From positions 1,488,001 to 1,552,000 of the forward strand of contig JACTVC010000001.1 in NCBI GenBank assembly GCA_018417955.1: a stretch of 64,000 nucleotides of DNA, written 5' to 3'. Positions 21,896-33,206 of the stretch are shown here, piece by piece (within the stretch, counting starts at the first letter, position 1; each line of letters starts with the position of its first letter). This DNA is from Laccaria trichodermophora (lineage: Eukaryota; Basidiomycota; Agaricomycetes; Agaricales; Hydnangiaceae). The notes beneath the pieces are model-generated. The model was not told the origin of the DNA. It made no database searches and worked only from the letters and a program-made list of their open reading frames with translations. Made by a program: the position numbers and the translations under genes.

Positions 21896-24507
21896 ATGGA
21901 TACGGCGGACAAGCAAACCCTTGAACAAGAGAAACCTATTTCGAATCGTGCCGCCACGTTGCATGTGTTGGCGGTCGAGGTGACTGGAAAGGACTGGCAG
22001 AAGCTTTACAGAAAAATCGACTTGCACATTTTGCCTTTCGTTTCCCTTCTTTATTTCTTATCGTTTTTGTGAGTATGACACAGTTCCTTTGAAACGATAT
22101 CTAATTTGACTGTTCACTAAAGGGATCGCTCCAACATTGGTATTCCCCACAACATTTCCGCGTTTGTCATGGCTCTGAGGCTGTATTTTTTTTCCGTGGC
22201 TAGGCAATGCGAGAATTGCGGGGATGGCAGTGGATGCTAAGTTGACGGGCTTGAAGTATAATATGGTACGCCTGCCATTCCGAATCTTATCTACCAAGTG
22301 TTTTATTTTTTCGACTTTTTAAGGTGGCGGCTGTTTTTTTTGTACGCCTCATCTCAATATTTTCTCTCAAGGAATCTCAACTTCGGAAAAAAAATCTAGA
22401 TATCATATGCCCTCGGGGAAGTTCCTTCGTATGTTGTCTGCAACAAGTTTGGTTCATCAAACCCGCCTAACCCACTTTTTTCTAGAAATATCTGCCTGAA
22501 GCTTGTCAGGCCTTCGATATGGAGTGCGGGCCATTTTTGAAATCGTATCTTAACTCTGCTGAATAACTTATCAGTTCCATCGATGATGGTTGCTTGGGGT
22601 ACGTGTTTGATATGTCGGGCTCCATTCGATTTTGACCTTGGTCCTAGGCTTGGTATTAACCCTCATGTGCCTCTGCAACACATATCGCTCCTTAATCATG
22701 TACGTGCCATTATATTAAAAATCACCAGTGGCTGACTCGAGTTCTTCTTTTTTTTCTTGACCACTGGCAGCGCTCGTTTCTTTTTAGGATTGGCTGAAGC
22801 TGGCCTATTTCCGGGGGTACTTTGTTTCAACCTCCCTGTAATATTAATCATCCAATCGTTTGTAGGTTACGTTTTATCTATCACTATGGTACAGAAAACG
22901 CGACGTCGGCAAAAGGATTGCAATATTCTTCTCTGCTGCTACGATTGCTGGTGCGCTGTTTGGGTAGTGGGTCATTCAACTTGTTTCTGATATGGTAGGA
23001 GATTCCAGGAGCTTTTGGCGGTCTTCTTGCGTGAGTCAATGTACTTTTAAACCTGGCTCACCTTTTGAATTGTCTTTCAGATATGGGATCGAAAAGATGG
23101 AGGGTGTTGGAGGCCTTCATGGCTGGCAATGGATAGTAAGACCATCATTCAAATGCTTTCTTGACTTTCCAACCCTTCTTTTACAGTTTTGCCTTGAAGG
23201 AATAGGTGTGTTCATATGCCAGATATTCATAAAATTTCCTTTATCAACATGTCTCAGCTACCGTCCTCGTGGCCCTTGCCTCTTACTTCCTCTTATACGA
23301 TGTGCGCACCCCATGACCCCCCTCGCACATTGATTCGTTGACTATTGAAGTAGTATCCTGATTCAGCGACTTTCCTGACTTCCGAAGAAAGGGCGATGAT
23401 TATTGCAATGCTCAAAGAAGATAACCAAGGCCTAGCAACAGATTTCAAGTTGAAGTTTGTATGGCAGGCTATCTCCGATTATAAAATATACGTTCAAATA
23501 GGAATATATATCGGTGAGTACTCAATAGCTGTTCGATTGTTCTCTCTTTCATCGATTGACGATCGGTCTGCAGGTTTGCTGATACCAATCTATGCTATCT
23601 CTCTTTTCCTGCCGACGATCATTAACAAACTTGGTAGGTGTCTATATATCGCTCCTCTTTCTATCTGAACTATGCTAGGTTTCTCTTCCACTAACGCTCA
23701 ACTGTTAACTGTCCCTCCCTTTTTTGCCGGTTGTGTATGTGTTATTGCAGGTTTGAGTCAATAAAATATCCAATCTTCTGTCGCTAATTTATTTCCTCAA
23801 GTTGGTATCTACTCCGATAAATTGAATTTAAGGGGACCCTTTATTGTTGTCGGTGCCTTCATATCGCTCATTGGATATATCATCCTGTACAATCAATCCT
23901 CACCTGGCGTATCGTACTTCGGTACCATCTTGGCTGCCATTGGCGTTTTCCCCACTATTCCCGTCGCTCTCGCATGGGTAGGCTCAGCTGCCGGCGGAGA
24001 TGTGCGCAAAGGTAAATAAATGGGGTACTAAATATGTCCTTAATCTTGACCCCTCATAGGTGTTTCTATTGCCCTTGTAATTGGACTCAGCAATTTTGGA
24101 GGGTAGGTTGTCATTCCTCCACCACTTGTACTGACTTGACGGCGAAAACTTACCTGCCATTTCCTCATAGGGTCTGCTCATCTTTCATTTATATTACCCC
24201 CCCTCACTTCCATATCGGCCACGGCACAATCATGGGCTGGCTTTCACTCTCGTAAGCCTGTGTATTACCTTCCTATCCGCTGAGGTCTAATTTGACGAAG
24301 CATCCTGCTGAGCCTCGTCGCGATGTGGGATTACAGCAGGTTGAACAAAAGAAATATCGCTATTTGCAAACACGACGGAATCGACCAAAGGCAACAGGAA
24401 AAGTATAAAGACCTGGGTAACGATAGCCCACTTTTCAGGTAGGTGATAATTTTCGCACATTGAATATAGCCTGAGCTAAATTTCTTTTTGCAAGATTTAC
24501 TTTGTAG
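21896..24507 (+). CDS. MFS transporter, allantoate/nicotinate permease (ACS) family, copy 1
   Basis: Plasma-membrane permease of the fungal anion:cation symporter family (Dal5/Tna1/Vht1-like), expected to import a small carboxylate or vitamin by proton symport. About 22 short exons join in one frame from ATG 21896 (MDTADKQTLEQEK) to TAG 24507. The pieces include the N-terminal KIDLHILPFVSLLYFLSFLD, DRSNIGNARIAGM, YALGEVPSNICLKLVRPSIW, ARFFLGLAEAGLFPGVTFYL, WYRKRDVGKRIAIFFSAATI, IEKMEGVGGLHGWQWIFCLE and YFGTILAAIGVFPT; these are the standard family blocks over 12 membrane segments. I found intact donor and acceptor sites at all 21 introns and no stop. An inverted paralogue with the same introns lies at 60-62.6 kb. 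It is convergent with an F-box pseudogene only 60 bp away. Confidence 0.88.
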
Positions 24508-24570
24508 TGCAACTACTCAAGTTTCGGGCCATGGAATTTGTATTATTTTAGTCCATGTTACTCAGTTTTT

Positions 24571-26075
24571 TCACGATCTTTGAATTTCCAAACTGATTTC
24601 TTTGAGGTATTCTCCATTTATTTGAATTTTCATACCGCCCGATGCCAAGACCTGCAAACGCGAATTGAAGTTGTCGGGTAACTCCCCCCGACCCTTTATG
24701 TGCAAATTCACAGACTCCAAAGGAACCCCTTGACCATGTGGATCGTCAAAAGCGGCACGTCGAGACTCCAAAACATCCGCCAACTTACCGAATTCACTTT
24801 CCTTAAGGGAGCAGGAAAGGGAAAAGCGGTCAAGGTGTGGTAAACTTCTGACGCCATTATTGTTATCAGGATGTGCAAGTCCCCTCAGGAAGTCTATGTC
24901 AAGGCGCGAGCCTGGCGAGGTCGCGTTGAACCCATCAATCTCCAAGCAACGCAGGGAACGGAGTAGAACAAAAACTTCAGCCAAACCATCTTTGCTGAGT
25001 GGAACTTCATGGAGTTTAAGACGGTCGAGCGGGCAAGTCGAACGGAGGATAAAAGCAAGAAGTGCCCCGTCGAAGTCGCGAAACGTCGTGTTGGAACCAA
25101 TTTGACAACCATGAATCTCTAGAATTTTGAGAGAGGGGAAAGTGACAGAATGCAATATGTCAGTCAACATAGAAATGGACAGGAAAGGTGTTGCTGCTAC
25201 AAGGATCAAGCTTTGGAGGTGATCTGCAACGCAATGGGTCACCATGGGCTCCCCCATCTCCATCATTGACAGCATCTTCATAGTGAATTCGCATGAGGTT
25301 ATCGTGGGAGCGATGTTCAACAGTTGAATGCAATCATTGGGGGTCATGTTGTGAGCGGAGAGATGGTGGATTTGCGACCAAGGGAGTTTCATTGTCGCCG
25401 GCTTGGGCCACGAATCGAACTCCACGGTATGGAGGGAGGGTGCACTTCGAATACGGCAAACGCTGCTAGGTCATCATTCACTACAGAAAAGCGATTCATT
25501 ACGAATTCAAATTCATTGTGTGTGAGAGTCAACGTAGTAAGCCGGGGAATGTTCCCTCGAACCACTGAAGGCATGTTTTTGATCGTGTTCACAAGGGAGA
25601 GTTGGATGTTTAGCGACTCCCATCGGAGCGAGTGAGCGACAAGCCTTTGCACAATCTCGTCAGCAGGGAGCAATTCCCTGCCAGAAATGGATGTTTTCAG
25701 CGGAGCTTGACCTGATCTCCGGAGATACGTTTCGACGACAGCGAGTTGGCGAGCCCAGTGTCGAAGTACACCGCGTCTCGGTCGTGCAGTCCGTGCAACT
25801 TGAAGTGAAACAGAAATTGTTGACCAAACTATAGGTGATGACTGTGCAGCATCTCGCCATTGGCTGCAGACCAACGTAAGGTCGAGGAGGTCGCCGCAGC
25901 AAGTGGTGCTAGAAATCCAGCTGTCCACCATCGCCCAAGCGAAAATCGTGGACAAGACTTCGAGTGGCAAATCACGAATTGGGCAAGGTGTAGAAGACGG
26001 AATCTGCGCGTTTTTGGATCTCGCCCCTTTGCGCTTGCTAGAGGCCTTGATTCCCCGATGAGCCTTGTTGGCCAT
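24571..26075 (-). pseudogene. F-box protein gene with a one-base frameshift (copy 1)
   Basis: The N-terminal half (26075 to about 25445) starts MANKAHRGIKASSKRKG, has the F-box core PIRDLPLEVLSTIFAWAM and then LVCSQWRDAAQSSP. The reading frame then runs off into a non-homologous tail. The C-terminal half continues in another frame from MEFDSWPKPATMKLPWSQI to the end (leucine-rich-repeat-like: KLHEVPLSKDGLAEVFVLLR, LADVLESRRAAF). Comparison with the paralogue at 54-60 kb places a single missing base between 25444 and 25445: the paralogue reads TTCGAAGATGCACC where this copy reads TTCGAAGTGCACC. No intron fits there. F-box proteins recruit substrates to SCF ubiquitin ligases and form large, fast-evolving families in agaricomycetes. 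Sequencing error is the main alternative. Confidence 0.75.
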
Positions 26076-26412
26076 GGCCAGTTATAAAGACAATAACGGT
26101 AGATAACAATAGTCGTTTACTGGGGGTGTCTTCAGGCTTGTGGTTGTGAATTTGGCAGCTTTATTTCGTGTTCTTGGCCAACTCTCCACCTCTCCGACTC
26201 GGCGACATCTCCTTGCCAGGCCTGTGAAGATCTCTTCTGATGAACTTTCCCCTCTTTTCGACTCCTCTGTCTCAAGATGACTATCAAATAGTTTACATCG
26301 ATCAGGGCTGGGAACGACGTAGATGAGCAAAAGGAGTTCGTCCCTGCTTTACACATTTTACTTAATCATTACACATATCTTTCCTGCCACCAGCCAACCA
26401 CCACCTGAAGCG

Positions 26413-27771
26413 ATGCACGAAAAGACCGAGTTCAAACCTTTTCTCTTCCTATTGGCGTGGGGCATAACCTTTCTCTCCTTGTTGGTCCGACCATCTCCGT
26501 TCCGCGGGCTACTTTTCATCCCAATACTATCCATCTGTCTCTACCTCACTTTCTACACCACCGGCGCGGACATTGCGTCCAATATCGCTATTGGGTGTGC
26601 TTTATCTTCCCAAATTTTCACTTCGCTGGATTTGACTGTCCTCACTGACGTTCAAAACGAACTTCGCTTGGTTGGACAGAAGACGTCCATCAGTACAGCG
26701 TCGCTGAGCGACCGCTTCTGGTGGGCGCTCCGACTACTTTTGAGTCCGCGAGGTATAGGCTGGGCTCACGAACCGACAACGCACATCCTCCCACACCCGA
26801 CTACGACGCGCGTCCGATTCCTTTGGGACCAGCTACTTCGTACAGCAAAGTTCACCATCATCTTTGATGTCGTCAGAGTTCTCTCTTATTCGAACCCATA
26901 CTTTCAAAAGGGAGGGCCGTCTCTCACCGACGCAGGGTTATTATGGAGATCAACGGTGCTCGCGCACGTCATAACTACATATGCGGGCTTGGCGAGGATG
27001 TATACCATCTACAGCATCGTGTCCGTGGGCCTGGGATTCACCGTACCAGGGGATTGGCCTCCCCTGTTTGGTTATTTGGGAGATGCCTACACTGTCCGTC
27101 GCTCCTGGGGGTATGTGGCGCCCTTGGCGATCCACTACTTGTGCTGATTCCCTCTTTTTCAGCCGCGTTTGGCATCAGTTGATGAGAAGGGTGTGTTTCT
27201 CCTCTCCAATCTCAACAATGACATGACGTAACTGAGCTTTTGAACAGTTCCTTCAAGTCGAGTCCGATTTCCTGGCATACAAAGTTCTAAGACTTCCACG
27301 CAAAAGCACCTTCACGACCTACTTCAAACTCTTCGTAGCCTTCTTCATCTCTGGTGTGATCCATCAAGTTGGAGATTACTCAGCACTCGGTCACTGGTAC
27401 GGCTGCGCTCTGGCTTTCTTTATCTATCAGGCGGCAGTCATCACATTTGAAGACGCCGTCATTGGAATAGCTGCGAAGTTTGGTTTCGATAAACCAACCC
27501 CGGTCAAGAAAGTCTTTGGGTACCTTTGGGTAGCTGCATGGCTAACCTACTCGATGCCAATGTGGGCATCCCCATACATGACGGGCGGATACCTGGAAGC
27601 CGATGTCCAATTCAGTCCTATCATGGGATTGTCGCGCGGGGAATGGTATCCCAAACCCGACCCTGTGAACGTTCTCAGTACAGGTAAGTGTGTCGATGCC
27701 ATGGCAGTGGAACCCATGATTCTAACTGAATTTGTTGTGATATAGCTCTCTCGAAGACCTTCCAAACGTAG
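26413..27771 (+). CDS. Wax-synthase-like membrane O-acyltransferase, paralogue WS4
   Basis: Exons 26413-27110, 27163-27190, 27248-27683 and 27746-27771 give 395 residues. It differs from WS1-3 by a fourth 26 bp exon and a tail GEWYPKPDPVNVLSTALSKT. Hallmarks are LVRPSPFRGLLFIPILS, LTDVQNELRLVGQKTSI, RGIGWAHEPTTHILP, the SWGRVWHQLMRR motif across the splice and SGVIHQVGDY with the likely catalytic His. WS5 is nearly identical along its whole length, including intron positions, so the two are a recent duplicate pair. The similarity begins only about a dozen bases upstream of the ATG and extends into the 3' flank, so the copy has a different promoter from WS5. Confidence 0.86.
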
Positions 27772-28077
27772 GGAGATTTCTGTCGTGGATTAGATCATAC
27801 CTTTAGTTAAGCAACGCTTGACAATTCCATTCGTTTTTCAAGTGCGATTTCACGCTCTTTTTTCGCGCCAGGTAGTTCGTAAGCTTAACCACAAGCTTGT
27901 TGCATCCTGTGATTGAGACTACCTTAGTAACCGCAGGGATCTTATCGTCTTCCAAAACTGACGAGCTGTGGGCCCTCACGTCTCCTCATCACGAAGTTGT
28001 AACGGAGCATCTACAGCCACTTATATTTCTAACGTCGTAGATCTGAGTCAGGGACCCTCAGCCTCGCTCGGTCAGCA

Positions 28078-28162
28078 TGACTTCGGCCTCGGATCCCTAC
28101 TAGCCTTCAACCGTTCATTAACAAGCTCCCCAAACTCTTCCCTCACAATTGCCTCTCCAGTA
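28078..28162 (-). pseudogene. Fragment of the 3' end of the NKAP-like gene
   Basis: The sequence AGCCTTCAACCGTTCATTAA and the following AGCTCCCCAAACTC are shared with the last coding bases of the NKAP-like gene at 34.9 kb, whose end reads NERLKAGDSRLK. Here only about 85 bp remain; similarity stops abruptly near 28160. The stretch between WS4 and this fragment is also alignable with the WS5-NKAP spacer, including GTAGATCTGAGT(C/T)AGG. So this is the tail of NKAP copied along with the WS5 gene when WS4 arose. Confidence 0.75.
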
Positions 28163-29898
28163 AAGCAATTCACTTAGGGGAGTCAACGTGCAAACTAACG
28201 AATAAGCTCGCAGCACTATCAAATGCTTTATTCCCGTGATCATGCGTCCTTTGCTCAAAACCCTCGTGACTGCTGGTGCGATCGTCATCATTGTCATCGG
28301 AACTCGATACCGTCGACGAAACAGGCATATTTGCCACCAACGAGGACTTCAAGAATGACTTTTTCCAAGATTTCGCTAACAAGAACGAAGGCATACTGGC
28401 TCGCACCTCCGAGCCTCGGTCCAGAATCTGCACAACCGATTTCCCAGTCGTCACCATCTACGTTGGAACTCAATGCTGTGGGGACAAGCATAGGCGTGTT
28501 TGGAGTGATATCATGGCAACCTGCAGGACTTGGCTGGCGAAGGGGAACGGATACGGTATGCCGTGCTCCCTTTCTCCTTCTTCCCCTTCCTCGGCTAAGG
28601 AGATTTTGGTCATCTCGCGCGAAGCCTGTTAAGTTTCTCCTACCCATCGCTGCTGCTCTCTCCTGCCCACTTCTATCCCTTATTTTGAATCGCACCCCTC
28701 TTCTATCATCAGTCTAGACCTAATACCATCCCAGGCCGCTATTCGTGCTCGTCGACCATTCGACAGCAAAGCGGACGAGCAAAAGATCTTTTAAATAATG
28801 TGATCATTTTGATACTACGAGCTCATGAGGGTGTTTCTTTATCGATTGTCCTTTGCATCTGACCCCTACAGAGTCAAATCATGGTACTTCATGTGAAAAG
28901 GCCTGTTGACGGTCAAAACCACCAGCACACTTCATGTCAGGGTTCCACATGGCCTGCATATGCTCAACCATTGCACGCAGGTCCGTCCTTCATTACTAAT
29001 CTCTATACATTTATACTAACTGAACGCCAAAGCTCATCTGAGTCATCTCCCAGGCAAATGTCGTGAACATACATATTACACTGCAGGAAGTACTCCCGAA
29101 CCGAGGACATTGTCATGGTCAACTCTCAATGGAGCGTAAGTGCCTTTTTGAACCCATGAAGAAACCCAAGGCGTCAAAGCGGAAGAACTACTCGCCCACG
29201 GCCGACACAGGGCACCCAGCGAAGAAACAGGCGACGATGGGGCCGCGGCGAGTCAGGCGGTGGTGAGTGGGCCGGTGATGGAGAAGGCGAAGCACAAGTC
29301 GGAGATGAGCGATATTATAAAGAGCCTGTATGGGAATGGGATGAAGAGGAAGGAGAGTCGAGACCAAAAGGAGACTTTCATGACTAAGTATGGGCACTTT
29401 CATTAGAGTACGTCCAAAGTAGGTCTTCCCGTTGGTTTTTATCGCTGACTCTTCGTTGATAGTATGATTAATAGCTTGTTTCTACACTACTCATCAATGT
29501 ATAATATGCACTGTATGTATTCTTTGGATCGTTACTTGCTAATTGTCGATGTGAGGCCGCCGTCAAGAGTTGCAATGGCAGTTCCCTTTTTCTTCCCTCT
29601 TCCTCAACAGCAGATTGTTTGGGCCTGGGGTAAATTGGCTTCCCGCAAATGTTTCTAACCAAAGTTTGTATTTATAAAGGCCCAGAAAAAGAGCTTCACG
29701 CGGTGAACCCGAATGCTCGTTGATAAATTGAATCACGTGTCTCAGATTTATAACTCCAGCTCTCCAGCTGTGCCGTGCACATTTCCCCAACATTTCCCCG
29801 TACTTTCCAACTCACGGACGGCCTCCAAAGCGTAAACTAAACTTCCAGTGATGGTTTGGTACCATTGCTCCAGAAAATGTTGACATTGTCCACCTGAC
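28163..29898. other. Unresolved region between WS4 and the precursor gene
   Basis: Some stretches look coding but could not be assembled. 28276-28632 (+) reads TGIFATNEDFKNDFFQDF and continues to a GNGYG/GTATG donor-like end. About 29090-29403 (+) has a spliced possibility ending KSEMSDIIKSLYGNG and a KYGHFH stop. Upstream at 28241 a short ATG frame gives MRPLLKTLVTAGAIVIIVIG, a possible membrane segment. No family recognised, so no gene is claimed. The 3' end of the precursor gene borders the right side. Confidence 0.3.
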
Positions 29899-30347
29899 TC
29901 ATTTAGTAAAAGGCGGTGCTCGCTGTATTGATTCTTTTACCTTGGCCTCTTCACCCTTCTGCTCGAACCCCCTCAAATTCACTTCGACATCGCTCTGCAG
30001 AATGTACATCAGCAAAGTTTGTTCGATGTAGGAAGTCTTTCACCTTGGCCTCTTCACGCTTTTGCTCCAACCCTCCCCAGTTTTGGGGTGCCGAAACGGC
30101 GTCGCTCTACGTAAAGCGCATCAACATAAACTCTTCGAGTAATGTCGTTCTCTCAGAGTCTCACCGTGGCGACGTCGCGCTTCTCGAATTTGGCCCATTG
30201 GTTGGGAGGCTCAACCTGATCTGCCTGCGAGAGACCTCAGCACCGCTAGACTGGCAACGGACTGGAATCGGCCCTTACCGTGGTGGGTGCAGCAACGACG
30301 GCGCTGGCGAACAAAAGAACGGAGACGACGCTGGCGAAGGTCTTCAT
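29899..30347 (-). CDS. Small secreted repeat precursor with Lys-Arg sites, candidate RiPP precursor
   Basis: Four exons (30347-30279, 30224-30165, 30106-30044, 29994-29899) encode 95 residues. Exon 1 is a clear signal peptide, MKTFASVVSVLLFASAVVAA, then PTT. Exons 2, 3 and 4 each encode one imperfect repeat, all starting at phase 0 with (A/S)D: ADQVEPPNQWAKFEKRDVAT, SDAVSAPQNWGGLEQKREEA(K), SDVEVNLRGFEQKGEEAK. Two repeats contain a dibasic KR, the site cut by the Kex2 protease in the Golgi; the third has KG. Signal peptide plus Kex2-delimited repeats is the layout of UstA-type (dikaritin) precursors and other Kex2-processed proteins. A UstYa-family oxidase starts about 700 bp away on the other strand, supporting this reading. 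The splice model is mine; all introns are 49-58 bp with canonical ends. A plain small secreted protein is the alternative. Confidence 0.7.
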
Positions 30348-31051
30348 GGTAAGAATCGCAACGACTTATTTTACCATCCCTGCGTCCATTGTTTTATAGC
30401 TATCTCATCCCCGTCCTCATCGACGATTACCTTACTTCTGAAACCTCATAGGCGGCATCCCCCCCTGTCTGTGTGCTTCTTAACGCCGCCTTTCCGGTCA
30501 TTGGCCCTTGGGCCCGATACTCCTGACGTCTTGAAGCGTTAAGCTTGCCACTTTCGACGCACCACATCTCCCGTGATATGCCTTGTATAGTCAGCTTATA
30601 CACCGCTTGACTAGCTGAAAAGCCGCCGTGATGAGAGGGGGCCCCTACACAAGGCAGGAGGTAGGCCAGGTCAATCCCATTCGTGGTTCTTTTTCGATTT
30701 CAAGCAGTTTGCTCGTCTTTTGTATTGGCAACATGGTCGTTGGAGGTCAGGTGGCATAAGATGGATGTGCCCATCATATTAGAATCAAAACTGAGTGGCT
30801 TTTGCTATTGGGCATGAGCAGAAAGTGGCGGTCATGTTACCTGTCGCATCAAAGCTTTCTCGACCACGAGAGCCGTTTTTACCCATCAAAGTGGTGTCTC
30901 TCGAGGATGACGGGGTTCTCACTATCGCGGCCTAGGTCTCGCTTGTATTGGCTTTATCTGAACAACATCACTCAGAGCTTCTTCTTCTTCCACGGTTGTC
31001 TTTGAAGCCTGCGAGCACATACCCACATACCCTTCCCCTCACTTCAACGCC
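30348..31051. promoter_or_regulatory. Shared divergent promoter region between precursor and UstYa genes
   Basis: The two genes start about 700 bp apart and point away from each other, so this spacer must hold both promoters. On the minus strand TATA-like motifs near 30583-30590 (TATACAAGG complement region) lie about 240 bp before the precursor ATG. I could not identify a specific transcription-factor site. No coding signal was found. Confidence 0.4.
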
Positions 31052-32012
31052 ATGGAATCGCACATCTACGAAGCCGTTCATAAAGACTCGCTCGACGGCG
31101 TCACATTCATTGGAGCTGAAAAACCGGGGACCGATTTCAGCTTCATCCCACCTTCTCGATCCGAAAAGACCAGCAGCAAACTCAAGATATTCTTGCTCTC
31201 CCAAGGCGTGCTCAACTTGACTCTTATCTGGCTCTGTGCTTGGCTTTTTGTTTCTCATCACCTTGTTGGACAGACCGCAAACACTCAATTCTTGTATTGT
31301 GTGTAACTCCGAATCACTGAGTCGCTCACCTAAGCGCTGACTCTTTTCGTCGATGCCAGCTCCTGCGCAGGATGCCTTGGAGTACGAGATGAGAGTATTC
31401 CATGAAGGTTTTGGCAAAGATATAAGTATATACCAGCAGCCACCATCCCCCGAGGTTGACAAAGCTTGGGACGAATTGTACAACTGTGAGTCGGACAGCC
31501 TGACTTTCAAGGTCCGTGCTAACGATTAGTCTTTTCGAATTAGTTGGTGTGACCAAGATACCCAAGAGCATTGCATCGAATCTTGTCAACAAAACATATC
31601 GTATCCCAGGCGACAAGGAGAACTATGTTATTGAACTCGACGTTTTTCATGAACTTCACTGCTTGGTTCGCAACTTTGTCAACTTTTTTATTGATATATA
31701 CTAACGAAATTGTAGAACATGCTGCGCAAGGCACTCTATCCTGAATACTATCCCCCTATCAAAGTCTTTGCAAGCCCGACAGAGAACCATCTCTTTGGAT
31801 TGATGCACAGGGGTCATTGTATTGAGAGCATCAGGCAATCGTTGATGTGTTCAGTTGACATCAGCCCCATCGTGTGGCAGTGGGTCGATCGTGTCCAGGA
31901 GGTTCGGGTGGTGGGGAATATTATTCATACTTGCCGCAGCTTTGATAAGGTTCGGGATTGGGCGTTGAAACGCCGATTGACGCATGAGCTGAATTTTGAG
32001 GGATTCCATTGA
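31052..32012 (+). CDS. UstYa-family (DUF3328) oxidase
   Basis: Exons 31052-31298, 31360-31485, 31544-31665 and 31716-32012 give 263 residues. One membrane segment (about 45-69, KIFLLSQGVLNLTLIWLCAW) anchors the N-terminus. The DUF3328 block follows: AWDELYNFGVTKIPKS, NKTYRIPGDKENYVIELDVF, then the two metal-binding-like motifs HELHC (160-164) and HRGHC (196-200) with CIESIRQSLMC after the second. UstYa-type proteins catalyse oxidative cyclisation and hydroxylation in ustiloxin, cyclochlorotine and asperipin biosynthesis. All key residues are present, so the enzyme is probably active. It lies between the secreted repeat precursor (divergent) and a conserved protein of unknown function. The substrate is not known; the neighbouring precursor is the obvious candidate. 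Confidence 0.9.
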
Positions 32013-32300
32013 TGAAAGTAAGCGTCGTAGATGTTGTGAATTGACTTGGATGTGGGCCTCTACGTCTCTTAATCACGTTATAACAGACTCTCGGCGTAAC
32101 TTACAGGTAGCCCATTTTTGTGGTCAAGGCTAGGTACAAATCACATATCCAACTGCACATTTCTTGTAAGTATACAAACTGATTATCGGACACAACGTTA
32201 ACAAGTCCAGTTGGAAACACATGAATCAGATCTTGATTGTCTTTCTAAGCTCTAATTAGGGGTTTAGCGTCAGAGACAACAATGAGAAGAAATGGCTCAC

Positions 32301-32886
32301 TCAATCAGTAGGAGGGAAAGGGTTCAGTTTCCTTGCCTCTGCGACGACATTCATTGCCTCGTCAGATAATAGACCGGCCTTAACAAGAGCTGTGATGTAG
32401 TCCATAGTCCATTCCTGGCACCGACGCATGCCAGGAATATCATGCTGCAGTGCAGCGGCAACTTCGGACACGCTACCCGTTGGCATAACCTCACGACTAG
32501 CTGCCCGAGGTGCATCGAGTTTACCTGCCACTTTTTCAAACTTGTCGTTCTTGTTCAGATCAGTGGTTTTGGTGGGTTCGGTGACATCGACAATGTTGGA
32601 AGAGTCGGTAGTGCCAAGAAGAAAGAGGCTGATCGATTTGGCAGAGGGTGTTACACGCCAGTCAAAAGCGTGCTCGACCTCGATTTTAAAGCCAAACTGG
32701 GGCGCGCCAAGCGCTTGTATTTTCTTTCCGACACTGCTGGGCTCCTAGAAGAATGTAAAAGATAGCCGTAGGGGAGGAGGAAGAGGCAAACCTTACGTTT
32801 GAATCCAAGGGGAACCAAATGGTCCAATGAGGTCGAGCATTTTTGAGAGGAACAGAGATGAGATAGATATCACGAGTCACGGACAT
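32301..32886 (-). CDS. Conserved fungal protein of unknown function
   Basis: Two exons (32886-32797 and 32744-32301) give 177 residues. It starts MSVTRDIYLISVPLKNARPH WTIWF-like, followed by GKKIQALGAPQFGFKIEVEH and, near the C-terminus, a QEWTMDYITALVKAGLL helix; it ends NPFPPTD. This arrangement (short beta-rich N-terminus, C-terminal CQEW-type helix) is familiar from uncharacterised fungal proteins that often appear next to accessory gene clusters, but I cannot name a function. It converges on the UstYa gene with 288 bp between stops, and its start lies about 320 bp from the WS5 start, on the opposite strand. Confidence 0.75.
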
Positions 32887-33206
32887 GATGGCTTGCAAGT
32901 GGGATCTGTGCGATGCTAGAAAACTGTCTTATGTGGCCTAGCGTTGTTGAAAGATGCAAGGTGACGACGTCCTCGCCATCCTCGGATAAATTTCTTGTCC
33001 GATCGAGCTATGTGGGCGGCGCGCTGCACTGGCAGACTGACTTGAGACTGACAGTGATTATTATTTGTTCTTGATTTTGTTCATCGAACCCAAGTCGAAC
33101 CATCTGTCAATGAATTTGCTCAAGTCCCCGATTGTCCACTGTCTGAGGTGCTAGATGGGAAAAACGGTGTTTTTCCCATCTTTACTGTCAACCACCAGCT
33201 GAAGCG

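Noticed and set aside
21548..22027. 159-codon minus-strand frame before the MFS gene
   Set aside because: It overlaps the first MFS exon, which has clear family sequence on the plus strand; no domain on the minus strand.
29916..30542. 208-codon plus-strand frame over the precursor locus
   Set aside because: It is the shadow of the minus-strand exons; it has no domain, while the minus strand has a signal peptide, clean splice sites and repeats.
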